A stretch of 64,000 bases of DNA from Rhizobium acidisoli (lineage in GTDB: Bacteria > Pseudomonadota > Alphaproteobacteria > Rhizobiales > Rhizobiaceae), in the NCBI RefSeq assembly GCF_002531755.2, contig NZ_CP034998.1:806001-870000 (forward strand), read 5' to 3'. Made by a program: the position numbers and the translations under genes. The notes beneath the pieces were generated by a model, which saw only the letters and a list, made by a program, of their open reading frames with translations, was not told the origin of the DNA and did not search any database. Of the stretch, positions 35,844 to 44,193 are shown piece by piece (the first letter of the stretch is position 1; every line of letters begins with the position of its first letter).

Positions 35844-36009
35844 GGGCTTGACCCGAGCATTCACGCCGCATCCATCAGCCGCCGCCGCATGACGGAATGT
35901 GTGGGGATGTCGCATCGCCATGCGAACGTTAGCATAGCCAAACCCCGTTGGCTTTCGCGCCGCGACGCGTTATGCCTCCCGTATCCCGCCAGCATCCGGA
36001 TGAGAGCTC

Positions 36010-37017
36010 ATGACCAATCCCGTCGCCGTCGAAGTTACCCGTGGCCTGCTCGTTGAAAGCCGCCATCGCGGTTCGGTGGCTGTCGTCGATGGTGACGGCA
36101 AGCTCGTTTTCTCGCTCGGCGATATCGAAGCCGCCGTTTTCCCGCGTTCGGCCTGCAAGGCGATGCAGGCGCTGCCGCTGATCGAGAGCGGTGCGGCCGA
36201 TGCCTATGGCTTCGGCGATAAGGAGCTGGCGCTCGCCTGCGCCTCGCATAATGGCGAGGACGAGCATGTGGCGCTTGCCGCCTCCATGCTCGCGCGGGCC
36301 GGCCGCAATGCCGAGGCGCTGGAATGCGGCGCCCATTGGTCGATGAGCCAGAAGGTCCTGATCCAGCAGGCCCGCGCGCTCGCCGCACCGACCGCGTTGC
36401 ACAACAATTGCTCGGGAAAACATGCCGGCTTCATCTGCACCTGCTGCCATCAGCATATCGATCCGAAGGGCTATGTCGGCTATGAGCACCCACTGCAGGT
36501 CGAGATCCGCGCGGCGATGGAAAGCCTGACCGGTGCGGTGCTCGGCGCCGAGAGCTGCGGCACCGACGGCTGCTCGATCCCGACCTATGCCGTGCCGCTC
36601 AAAAGCCTTGCCCACGGCTTTGCCAAAATGGCGACCGGAACCGGCTTGGAACCCTTGCGCGCCAGAGCGTCCCGCCGGCTGATCGAGGCCTGCATGGCCG
36701 AGCCCTTCTATGTCGCCGGCACCGGCCGCGCCTGCACGGAGCTGATGCAGATCGCCCCTGGCCGTATCTTCGTCAAGACCGGCGCCGAGGGCGTCTTCTG
36801 CGCCGCGATCCCGGAAAAGGGCATCGCCGTCGCCCTGAAATGCGAGGATGGCGCCACCCGCGCCGCCGAAGCCATGGTGGCGGCGACACTTGCCCGTTTC
36901 TTCGAGACGGAGAGCGAGGTGCATGCCGCCCTGACGGCCTTTGCCGCAACCTCGATGCGCAATTGGAACGGCATCCATGTCGGCGATATCAGGGTCACGT
37001 CCGCCTTGACCGAATGA
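36010..37017 (+). CDS. L-asparaginase of the R. etli (ReAV-like) class
   Basis: This 335-aa protein hydrolyses L-asparagine to aspartate and ammonia. It matches the rhizobial asparaginase class (serine-lysine type with bound zinc), unrelated to E. coli asparaginases. Ser47-x2-Lys50 (RSACK) and Ser79 are in catalytic positions. Cys134, Lys137 (CSGK) and Cys188 (CGTDGC) match the zinc site of ReAV, each one number lower. It is cytoplasmic, with no signal. No ansP or ansB neighbour is present, which points to the constitutive (ReAIV-like) paralogue rather than the inducible one. That last step is inference. Confidence 0.88.
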   Translation: MTNPVAVEVTRGLLVESRHRGSVAVVDGDGKLVFSLGDIEAAVFPRSACKAMQALPLIESGAADAYGFGDKELALACASHNGEDEHVALAASMLARAGRNAEALECGAHWSMSQKVLIQQARALAAPTALHNNCSGKHAGFICTCCHQHIDPKGYVGYEHPLQVEIRAAMESLTGAVLGAESCGTDGCSIPTYAVPLKSLAHGFAKMATGTGLEPLRARASRRLIEACMAEPFYVAGTGRACTELMQIAPGRIFVKTGAEGVFCAAIPEKGIAVALKCEDGATRAAEAMVAATLARFFETESEVHAALTAFAATSMRNWNGIHVGDIRVTSALTE

Positions 37018-37773
37018 CTATGCCACGGCGATCGTGCTGTTGAGATCGCGATAGGGTTTCAGCCGCTCGGCCGGCATTTCCGTCGGCACGATCAGCCCCG
37101 CCACTTCGGAAATTGCAAGCACCGGGCAGGGCGAGACGAGGTCGAACTTCTCCTCCGTCAGCAGCACATGCGTTTCGGCCGAGCAGCGGGCAATATGGCG
37201 TTTGATCGCCGCTTCCTCGAAGTCGCCGGTGGAAAGCCCGTGCACGGGATGGGCGGCCGTCACGCCGAGGAAGAACAGGTCGGGGCGTAACTGTGAGATC
37301 GCCGCCGCCGCCGCCGCGCCCGTCGCCACCATCGAATGTTTGTAGAGCCGCCCGCCGGCAAGGATCACCTCCGCCGTTGGGTGGTGCTCGAGTTCGGCAG
37401 CGATCGTCGGGCTGTGGGTCGCAACCGTCAGCGGCATGTCGCGCGGCAAGTGCCTGGTGATCTCCGCCGTCGTCGTCCCGCCGTCGAGAAAGATCAATTG
37501 GCCGGGCTTGACCATCGCCGCCGCAGCAGCCCCGAGCCGCGCCTTGATCTCCGACGAAACGCTGCGCCGCGCGGTGAAATCGGGCAGATCGGGCGCCAGC
37601 GGCATCGCGCCTCCATGCACCCGTTTCAACAGCCCCTCCGCCGCCATTTCGCGGAGGTCGCGCCGGATCGTGTCCTCAGAAAGGGAAAAATCCTCGGCGA
37701 CACGCTTGGCGATCACCTGGCCGTCACGGCGCAGAATGTCGAGGATCAGGGCCTTGCGTTGCGTCGTCAGCAT
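37018..37773 (-). CDS. DeoR-family transcriptional regulator
   Basis: The start at 37773 (GGAGAGCCC upstream) gives 251 aa. The N-terminal HTH (KALILDILRRDGQVIAKRVA, then SEDTIRRDLREMAAEGLLKRVHGG) is followed by the DeoR sensor fold that binds phosphorylated sugars (FLDGGTTTAEI, LAGGRLYKHS). Its stop abuts the asparaginase stop with no gap. It is divergent from a DUF4406 gene. The effector is probably a sugar phosphate, but no sugar operon is nearby. Confidence 0.85.
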   Translation of the reverse strand: MLTTQRKALILDILRRDGQVIAKRVAEDFSLSEDTIRRDLREMAAEGLLKRVHGGAMPLAPDLPDFTARRSVSSEIKARLGAAAAAMVKPGQLIFLDGGTTTAEITRHLPRDMPLTVATHSPTIAAELEHHPTAEVILAGGRLYKHSMVATGAAAAAAISQLRPDLFFLGVTAAHPVHGLSTGDFEEAAIKRHIARCSAETHVLLTEEKFDLVSPCPVLAISEVAGLIVPTEMPAERLKPYRDLNSTIAVA

Positions 37774-37901
37774 GGGCTCTCCGCACGAAAGTGAACGATA
37801 TAGCATGATATTGCACTAAATGACTCGACATTCAAGAAATATCGTGCATTTTCACGATGTCCCGTGCATGAGGCCGGGAGTGTTCAGCGATGGAGTGGAA
37901 A

Positions 37902-38258
37902 ATGCTGATTTTGATTGCCGGGCCTTATCGGTCGGGAACGGGCGACGACCCGGAAAAGATGGCCGCCAACCTGAAGCGGCTGGAGGAACCCTCACACGCA
38001 CTGTTTGCCGCCGGCCATGTGCCGATGATCGGCGAATGGGTGGCCCTGCCGATCTGGCACGCCGCCGGCGGCAAGTCGGTCGGCGACGCGCTCTACGAAG
38101 AAATCTTCCACCCGGTCGCCGGCCGGCTGCTGCAGCTCTGCGACGGCGTGCTGCGGCTCCCGGGCGACTCTAAGGGGGCCGATAACGATGTGCGCATCGC
38201 CAGGGAGCGCGGCATCCCGGTCTGGCACCGGCTGGAGGATGTGCCGGGCTGCGGGTGA
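37902..38258 (+). CDS. DUF4406 family protein
   Basis: I choose the ATG at 37902 (GGAG 6 nt before). One at 37890 is also possible. The 118-aa protein has the DUF4406 opening MLILIAGPYRSGT, a following helix (NLKRLEEPSHALFAAGH) and a later segment with DGVLRLPGDSKGADNDVRIARERGIPV. The fold is related to nucleoside 2-deoxyribosyltransferases and TIR-like proteins. A nucleotide-processing role is likely but unproven. It is divergent from the DeoR gene. Confidence 0.72.
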   Translation: MLILIAGPYRSGTGDDPEKMAANLKRLEEPSHALFAAGHVPMIGEWVALPIWHAAGGKSVGDALYEEIFHPVAGRLLQLCDGVLRLPGDSKGADNDVRIARERGIPVWHRLEDVPGCG

Positions 38259-38286
38259 GGGGGCGGCGAGTTTGTGCCATGCATTT

Positions 38287-38426
38287 GCCCCTCACCCTAG
38301 CCCTCTCCCCGTAAAAACGGGGAGAGGGGACGTGCCCTGCGAAAGGTCTGCGGGGGACCGAGAGGTCGCGGCGTGTTCCCTTCTCCCCGCGAGCGGGGAG
38401 AAGGTGGCGGCAGCCGGATGAGGGGC
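38287..38426. repeat. RIME-type mosaic repeat, second copy
   Basis: This carries the same two hairpins as 24238-24374, in reverse order: CCCTCTCCCCGT/ACGGGGAGAGGG, then CCTTCTCCCCGC/GCGGGGAGAAGG. Its outer CCCCTCACCC and GGATGAGGGG arms complete the unit. It fills the gap between the DUF4406 gene and a GST gene. Confidence 0.75.
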
Positions 38427-38527
38427 GCGCCATGGCACGCCGGTCATTGGCGACATGTCGCATCATCCCCCGGTTCCGGCGCACGCATCCCTGCGCTATA
38501 CCACCTGCCGAAAGGGAGACGAGAACC

Positions 38528-39148
38528 ATGCTGACATTGTATTACGCGCCGGGAACCTGCGCACTCGCAAGCCTGATTGCCCTGGAGGAATCCGGCCTCG
38601 CCTTCGAAACGAGGAAGCTCAGCTTCGCCAATGGCGAACAGCGCTCGCCGGACTATCTGAAGATCAATCCGAAGGGCCGGGTGCCGGCGCTGGTCACCGA
38701 TCGCGGCGTGTTGACGGAAACGCCGGCGATCCTCGGCTTCATCGCCGAAAGCGCGCCGGCCGCCAAACTGGCGCCGCTCGGCGATGCCTTCGACATGGCG
38801 CGGCTGCAGTCCTTCAACAGCTATCTCTGCTCGACCGTGCATGTGAACCATGCCCATCGCCCGCGCGGCTCCCGCTGGGCCGACGATCAGGCCGCACTCG
38901 AGGCAATGAAGGCCAAGGTGCCTGAGAATATGGCCGGTTGTTTCACCCTGATCGAAGAGACGATGTTCAAAGGCCCGTGGGTGATGGGCGAGACCTATTC
39001 GATCGCCGATCCCTATCTTTTCGTCATGACCGGCTGGCTGCCGTCCGACGGCGTCGATCCCGCCCGTTTCGTAGAGGTGAGCGATCACCACGCCCGCATG
39101 CTGCAGCGCCCCGCCGTCCAGCGGGCGCTGGCCTACGATCGCGGCTGA
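38528..39148 (+). CDS. Glutathione S-transferase, beta-class-like
   Basis: The ATG at 38528 (AAAGGGAGACGAG upstream) gives 206 aa. The N-terminal thioredoxin-like domain begins MLTLYYAPGTCALAS, with Cys11 where bacterial beta-class GSTs have their catalytic Cys, and continues to NPKGRVPAL and the cis-Pro. The C-terminal helical domain has the N-capping box SIADPYLFVM. It is soluble and would conjugate or reduce with glutathione. Its 3' end overlaps the convergent YjbR-like gene by 16 bp. Confidence 0.85.
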   Translation: MLTLYYAPGTCALASLIALEESGLAFETRKLSFANGEQRSPDYLKINPKGRVPALVTDRGVLTETPAILGFIAESAPAAKLAPLGDAFDMARLQSFNSYLCSTVHVNHAHRPRGSRWADDQAALEAMKAKVPENMAGCFTLIEETMFKGPWVMGETYSIADPYLFVMTGWLPSDGVDPARFVEVSDHHARMLQRPAVQRALAYDRG

Positions 39149-39498
39149 CATCCGAAACGGGCAGCAAGCTTCCTCGGCGCCCGGAACAGCCAGGCGCCGA
39201 TGAGCCGCAATCGCAATTCCTCGTCGCCGATCACGGCGGCGCGCACCGGCAGATGCGGCCAGCCGATATAATGCGCGGTCTGAAAATAGATGTCGGGCGC
39301 CATTTCGAGCAGATGATCCTTGTCGTCCAGACTTATCGAGATGACGATCGTCTCGGCGTCCTTTACCGCGACAAAGCTCTTTCCCGCGACCTTCAGCGCC
39401 GGGTTGCCATAAGAGGTGCTTTCCTCAACATCGAGCAAACCGGCTTCCGCAGCCAGCCTCTTGAGGCGCTCAAAAATTGCATCGACGTCGCCGGTCAT
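39133..39498 (-). CDS. MmcQ/YjbR family protein
   Basis: This 121-aa protein has the YjbR/MmcQ fold pattern: ESTSYGNPALKVAGKSFVAVK, then a run of beta strands and PHLPVRAAVIGDEELRLRLIGAWL near the end. GGAAGGCGAG precedes the ATG. The CyaY-like fold is proposed to bind DNA, but no function has been fixed for the family. It overlaps the end of the convergent GST gene. Confidence 0.75.
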   Translation of the reverse strand: MTGDVDAIFERLKRLAAEAGLLDVEESTSYGNPALKVAGKSFVAVKDAETIVISISLDDKDHLLEMAPDIYFQTAHYIGWPHLPVRAAVIGDEELRLRLIGAWLFRAPRKLAARFGCQPRS

Positions 39499-39573
39499 TA
39501 TCTCGCCTTCCCCTTGTATTGATCCGAAAGCTGAAACCGCGCCCCACCGCTTCGGACAGAAGTCGGCCCATCC

Positions 39574-40224
39574 TCAGCCGGCCGCTGCGGCGGTGAACAC
39601 CGCCAGCTGGGCCGCGAAAGCACGCTGATAGGCCGGCCGGGCTTCGCCGCGGGCGACATAGGCGGCAAGGTTTGGATATTCCTCCAAGAGACCCGATGCT
39701 TGCGCCCTGAGCAACACCGTCACCATCAGCAGGTCGCCGGCGCTGAACGCGCCATCGAGCCAGTCGGCATCGCCAAGGCGAGCGGAAAGGCTGTCCAGCC
39801 GTTTGCGGATGCTGTCCCCAAGGGCGCGCAGGCGCTGCTCGTACCAGGGTTCGTCGCGCTCGAGGATGGTGGCGAGGCTGCGCTCGAAGATCGGCGGCTC
39901 CACCGTGTTGAGCGCCGCAAACATCCACGTGACAGCGCGCGCCCGGGCGTTCGCATCCTTGGGCAGCAGGCCCGCATGGCGCTCGGCGATATGGAACACG
40001 ATCGCGCCGGACTCGAACAGAGTAAGATCGCCTTCTTCATAGGTCGGAATCTGCCCGAAAGGATGAAGCGCCAGATGCGCGGGCTCCTTCATCGTCTTGA
40101 ACGAAACGAGACGAACCTCGTAAGGCTGGCCCGCTTCTTCGAGCGCCCAGCGAACGCGCATGTCGCGCGCCAGGCCCTGGCCGCGATCGGGCGAGCGTTC
40201 AAAGGCGGTAATGGTAATCGTCAT
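39574..40224 (-). CDS. Glutathione S-transferase
   Basis: The start at 40224 follows GGAGG and gives 216 aa. The N-terminal thioredoxin-like half includes RVRWALEEAGQPYEVRLV and LHPFGQIPTYEEGDLTLFESGAI, the glutathione-site cis-Pro and ES pair. The C-terminal helical half has FSAGDLLMVTVLLRA. A Ser or Arg near the start replaces the beta-class Cys. It is soluble and of unknown substrate, the second of three GST-type genes within 6 kb. Confidence 0.83.
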   Translation of the reverse strand: MTITITAFERSPDRGQGLARDMRVRWALEEAGQPYEVRLVSFKTMKEPAHLALHPFGQIPTYEEGDLTLFESGAIVFHIAERHAGLLPKDANARARAVTWMFAALNTVEPPIFERSLATILERDEPWYEQRLRALGDSIRKRLDSLSARLGDADWLDGAFSAGDLLMVTVLLRAQASGLLEEYPNLAAYVARGEARPAYQRAFAAQLAVFTAAAAG

Positions 40225-40365
40225 CGCTTCCTCCATATGATTATCCTTAGATCGATGCGATGTAAGGCGTTATGCACTGGCTTGAAGACGGCTGGCGAAA
40301 CGCGTTTCCGACATTAATGCTCGCGATAATCCTCGCCGGCCTTGCGACGATCGCCAGATCCCGAC

Positions 40366-41343
40366 CTATTTCCGCTCGACCGTCAGCACCATCGGCATCG
40401 CCCAATTGACCTCGGAAATCGGCCAGCGGAGCAGGCTTACTTTGTTGCCGTCCGCCTGAGACTCCCACCTTGCGTAGAATTTTTGCCGATAGCCATTCAG
40501 CCGAACGCTCCGGCAGGCGACGGGACCGCCGTCAAGATTGAGCGCGACCTTGAGATTGAGCGGCGAGGTCTTGAGAAACTCCGCAAGCCGGTCGAGGGAA
40601 AAGAACGCGTCCTTTGTCGTCCCGATGACGACACGCCCCAAATCGTCTTTGGCGACAAACGTACGGTTGGCGAGCCAACGGCTTTTCACATTCACATGCG
40701 TCTGCCCGTCATCGCCGATCAGGAGTGGATAGGAGACCATGGCGTTCGACGCGCCGGCAAAGGCTGTCTGCCAATCTTGATGCGTCAGGTCGCGGATATC
40801 GGCAGCGTCTTTGCCGGCAATGAAGGCGCCGGCCCTCGCGTCATATTGCTGAGGACCCATCGCAATACCCTCGCTGATGAACGGCGTATCGGGTCTGCCA
40901 TGTTTGTCGAAATAGCTGCCGTTGACGATAAGCACGGCGTTGGGCAAAGCCTTCTCCCATTCGTCGATGCCGGCATCGCCAGCAGCCGCGTTACGGGTGA
41001 CGAATCGAAAGCGGGTCGGGTCAATTCTGCTGAGAAAGATCCGGTCGACCTCGCGGCCATCGGCAAGAACCGGCAGTTCCGCCACCTCGAAGCCCGTCTC
41101 CGGCTCCTGCCAGACCAGCGGCCCGGGCAAAACGGCCGGGATGACCGGGCTCAACGCCAACCGCATGGAGGCGGAAAGGCGCTCGTCGTCAGGTTTCATG
41201 TCGATCCAATAGGTCCCACCGCGCCGCAGGACGGTGTTGAAACCGTAAGCACCCGCGACCTGCCAGAGCCAGCCGGCGCTGACGACAATGGCGACCGTGA
41301 AAATTGCGAGGAGTCCGAACAGGATTTTTCGAATTGCTGGCAC
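40366..41343 (-). CDS. Phosphodiester glycosidase-family protein, membrane-anchored
   Basis: The GTG at 41343 gives 325 aa with an N-terminal membrane segment (about residues 5-26, FGLLAIFTVAIVVSAGWLW). The longer frame has no signal and is rejected. The body matches the NAGPA/DUF2233 fold: LIVNGSYFD, SEGIAMGP, MVSYPLLIGDDG and VALNLDGGPV. The family cleaves sugar phosphodiester bonds in lysosomal or surface glycans. In bacteria it is exported and poorly studied. The catalytic domain would face the periplasm. Confidence 0.7.
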   Translation of the reverse strand: MPAIRKILFGLLAIFTVAIVVSAGWLWQVAGAYGFNTVLRRGGTYWIDMKPDDERLSASMRLALSPVIPAVLPGPLVWQEPETGFEVAELPVLADGREVDRIFLSRIDPTRFRFVTRNAAAGDAGIDEWEKALPNAVLIVNGSYFDKHGRPDTPFISEGIAMGPQQYDARAGAFIAGKDAADIRDLTHQDWQTAFAGASNAMVSYPLLIGDDGQTHVNVKSRWLANRTFVAKDDLGRVVIGTTKDAFFSLDRLAEFLKTSPLNLKVALNLDGGPVACRSVRLNGYRQKFYARWESQADGNKVSLLRWPISEVNWAMPMVLTVERK

Positions 41344-41716
41344 TGAAAATCTCTTTGCTGAAACAGATAGGGCTTCGCGACGCCGGTTGGCGTAGCGTCG
41401 CGCGAATGCAACCGCCAAGTAAGGTTTTTCTACGGTGGAAGTGTTGCCCGCTCTGTCGAAATAGCCCTTCAGCCTGCTGGGGCCGGTCCTCCGTAACGGC
41501 TGGACAAAGAAGCCGGTGGGCTTCAATATCAATCCGCATCCGCTCATTCCGGGATCGGGCCCGAAGAGGAGAACGCCTTTGTTTGCCGTCGCAAAATATT
41601 CAGAACGCACCGGCCGAGGCGGAAGGACGAGACGCGGCTCGAATTCAATCGAGGGCTAGTCTTGCTGCTCGGCCATGACGCGCCAAAGCTGGCGCATGTC
41701 CAATGTCGAGAAGAAC
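41344..41716. other. Intergenic stretch, no gene supported
   Basis: Open frames here lack ribosome sites and look non-coding. No hairpin with a T-run and no promoter consensus stands out. The gap must hold promoters for both the minus-strand glycosidase gene and the plus-strand GNAT gene. Confidence 0.5.
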
Positions 41717-42187
41717 ATGATCATCGAATTGACTGTTAATGATTTCGCCGCGTTGCTGAACGGCGCCGCGCCCGCAGATACGTGCCTGGTTTCCGATAGC
41801 GCCATCGCGCCGCCTGAGGTGCTGCAGATGCTGGCGCGAATCGCCGCCGAGATCGGCGCCGATTTTACGCCGTCGGCCTGGATGATTGTCGAGGATGGCG
41901 AGATCGTCGGGCTGTGCTCCCTCATTCGCGCACCTGAGAACGGCGAAATCCACATCGGCTATGGGATTGCGCCGAGCCGCGAGCGGCGTGGCTACGTCAC
42001 GCGCGCGATCGGCGAACTGCTCGAATGGGCGCGGAAGGACCCGCGCGTGACGCTCGTTTCAGCCGATACGGGCGTGGAAAACATCGCCTCGCAGCGTGTC
42101 CTCGAGCGCAACGGCTTCATCCGCATCGGCGAGCGTATCGATCCGGAAGACGGTCGCGTGATTTGCTGGCAGGCGGCGGCGGACTGA
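41717..42187 (+). CDS. GNAT-family N-acetyltransferase
   Basis: The ATG at 41717 (AGAAG 3 nt before) gives 156 aa. ATGs at 41675 and 41696 are also possible. The acetyl-CoA site is clear in IGYGIAPSRERRGYVTRAIGELLEWA (the RRGYxT form of the Q/RxxGxG/A loop), followed by VSADTGVENIASQRVLERNGFIRIGE at the C-terminal half of the fold. The likely substrate is a small amine or protein N-terminus. It stands alone. Confidence 0.82.
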   Translation: MIIELTVNDFAALLNGAAPADTCLVSDSAIAPPEVLQMLARIAAEIGADFTPSAWMIVEDGEIVGLCSLIRAPENGEIHIGYGIAPSRERRGYVTRAIGELLEWARKDPRVTLVSADTGVENIASQRVLERNGFIRIGERIDPEDGRVICWQAAAD

Positions 42188-42204
42188 GGCAGGTCGCTCG
42201 GAAC

Positions 42205-42241
42205 AAAGCGCGTCGCGTCACGCGAGTGATGCGGCGCGTTT
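42205..42241. repeat. Diverged copy of the AAAGCGCGTCGC palindrome
   Basis: Arms AAAGCGCGTCGCGTCAC and GTGATGCGGCGCGTTT pair imperfectly around GCGA, matching the first hairpin at 22429-22468. It follows the GNAT gene and may end its transcript. Confidence 0.5.
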
Positions 42242-42269
42242 CAGGGCCGGCTGAAACGGGGGCGCAGCG

Positions 42270-42464
42270 TCACGCGCATTTTGCCAACGTCGGTTTGGCC
42301 TCGGCGGCAAGACCGGTCTCTGTTCCGAGCGGCAGATCGGCAATTTCCCGCATCGACATGCGCTCGACCTCGGGATGCCGCAGCGGATCGTTGTTCCAGG
42401 CTGGGGGAGCGTCTGCGCCGCCGAGGGCTAGGGCGGGCCTCAAGAAAAACTTCAGCAACGACAT
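42270..42464 (-). CDS. Small hypothetical protein, DUF1127-like tail
   Basis: The ATG at 42464 (GAGG upstream) gives 64 aa. The N-terminal hydrophobic helix is short (LLKFFLRPAL). The C-terminal part has NDPLRHPEVERMSMREIADLP, like the ends of DUF1127-type proteins. It is divergent from the LysR gene at 42577, which might regulate it. The function is unknown. Confidence 0.5.
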   Translation of the reverse strand: MSLLKFFLRPALALGGADAPPAWNNDPLRHPEVERMSMREIADLPLGTETGLAAEAKPTLAKCA

Positions 42465-42576
42465 GGCATGCCTCACTTTCTCCAAACGGCGGGGACGATC
42501 GCCGCAGGCTGTAATCTCTGCTCCCTCAGGCTGGTTTTCAATTGAGATTAATGCGGCTCTGCTATAGAAAAACTAT

Positions 42577-43473
42577 ATGAAGAACCTGAACACTGTGCAT
42601 CTCAACGGCCTCAGGGCGCTGGAAGCCGTCGGTCGGCTCGGCTCGTTGCAGGCGGCCGCCGACGAGCTCGGCGTCTCGGTCGGCGCCGTCAGCCAGCAGG
42701 TCATCAAGGCGGAGGCGCAGCTTGGCCTGGTGATCTTCGAGCGCACCGCCCGGGGAATGATGACGACCGAAGCCGCCCGGCCGGTGCTGCTGGCGCTCGA
42801 CGAAGGTTTTGCCCGTCTATCGGCGGCCGTGTCGATCGCCCAACGCAAGGACGATACGATCCTGACAATCTCGGTGGCGCCGGTTTTTGCCGCCCGCTGG
42901 CTCGTCTGCCGGCTCGATCGTTTTGCCGAGCGTCATCCCGACATCAAGCTGCGATTGGATGCGACCACCAATCTCGTCAGTCCCGCTCTCTGCGATGTCG
43001 ATATCGGCATTCGCGTCGGCGCCGGCAAATGGCCTGACGTGAAGGCCGAACTGCTCTTGGAGCAGGAGGTTTTTCCGATCTGCTCGCCGGAGATGGCGGC
43101 GAAACTGAAGGCGCCCGCCGATATCCTGGCGCTGCCTGCCGTCGTCGACGGCCGCGCCATGTTCTCCTGGGATGTCTGGATGCGCGAGGCGGGACTGTCA
43201 GGCGCGACACCTGCGACCCGCCACGTCTTCAACGATGCCTCGCTGTGCCTCGATGCGGCGATCGCCGGGCAGGGCGTCATGCTCGCCTGGCAGACCCTTG
43301 CCGCCTTTGCGCTTGCCGAAGGCCGGCTGGTCGCCCCCTTCGGCATTCGCGCGCGCACCGGCTTCGGCCACTACTTCGTCACCGCCGAAGGCACGCGCGA
43401 GCCGAAGAAGGTCAGGGATTTCAAGGCTTGGATCCGCGAGGAAATGGCCGGCACGCTTGCGCTGTTCCGATAA
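42577..43473 (+). CDS. LysR-family regulator (GcvA-like)
   Basis: This 298-aa protein begins LNGLRALEAVGRLGSLQAAA, the GcvA-type LysR start. The helix-turn-helix is ELGVSVGAVSQQVIKAEAQLG, followed by the substrate-binding domain. Divergent placement from the small gene at 42464 is the standard LysR layout and suggests that promoter as a target. It converges on the broken GST gene with almost no gap. The effector is unknown. Confidence 0.85.
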   Translation: MKNLNTVHLNGLRALEAVGRLGSLQAAADELGVSVGAVSQQVIKAEAQLGLVIFERTARGMMTTEAARPVLLALDEGFARLSAAVSIAQRKDDTILTISVAPVFAARWLVCRLDRFAERHPDIKLRLDATTNLVSPALCDVDIGIRVGAGKWPDVKAELLLEQEVFPICSPEMAAKLKAPADILALPAVVDGRAMFSWDVWMREAGLSGATPATRHVFNDASLCLDAAIAGQGVMLAWQTLAAFALAEGRLVAPFGIRARTGFGHYFVTAEGTREPKKVRDFKAWIREEMAGTLALFR

Positions 43474-43474
43474 C

Positions 43475-44092
43475 TCAGACCTCGATCGGCTCCCTGCCAC
43501 GCGTCTCCCTGCATCCTTTTGTAGGCCGGGCGCGACTGGCAGCGCTCGATCCAGGCCTTGATATTCGGATGCGCATCGAACAGCGCTTCTTCACTCTGAG
43601 CGTAGCGCAGCACCTCGGCAATGTTGAGATCGGCGACGGTGAAGCGGTCGCCGACGATCCACTGCCGGCCGGCAAGCTGGCCTTCGAGCACGGCAAGCGG
43701 CCTGCGCAAGGCATGACAGGCGGCGGCGATCGTCTCCTTGCCGAATGCGGCTCGACCTGCGAGGCGGCCCAGACGGTCCACATCGTCAGCAATCCGTCTT
43801 CTTCGACGGTTTGTCCTGCAAGCGGCCCGCCATGTTTGCGGGCGAGGTAGAGATTGATCGCCAGCGACTCGTGCATGACGAAATCGCCATCCTTGATGCT
43901 GGGGATCTGCGCCAGCGGATTGACGGCAGCGAAATCGGGCGAGTGGGTGTTGAACGGCGCGCTCTCGGATAGGGGCTCCGGCAACCGCCTGGCTTGCAGC
44001 ACCGGCACCGACCGAAATTCGAGTCCGAGCTCCTCAGCCATCCAGTAGACGCGCGACGTCCGCGATCGATAGACTCCGTAGATTGTCAGCAT
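43475..44092 (-). pseudogene. Frameshifted glutathione S-transferase
   Basis: From the ATG at 44092 a GST N-terminal domain reads normally ([36 protein letters not shown]) to [13 protein letters not shown]. The C-terminal helical domain ([35 protein letters not shown]) continues only in another frame. The junction near 43735-43760 also seems to lack about ten or more residues of the usual helix. Near 43510 the original frame may resume, since it ends REPIEV. The product made from frame 1 would have a nonsense middle, so the enzyme is probably dead unless the shift is an assembly error. Confidence 0.7.
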
Positions 44093-44193
44093 GATCTTGT
44101 TCCCCTCGATGTAACTGTCCGGGAGGGTAGAGGCCGCAGCAGCTGCGGAAAAGTCCTTGCCGCTGATGGGATGATGAAAGCTTTTGATGCTCG

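Noticed and set aside
41304..41678. A 124-codon plus-strand frame between the glycosidase and GNAT genes
   Set aside because: It overlaps the signal region of the glycosidase gene, lacks a ribosome site and has no protein-like pattern.
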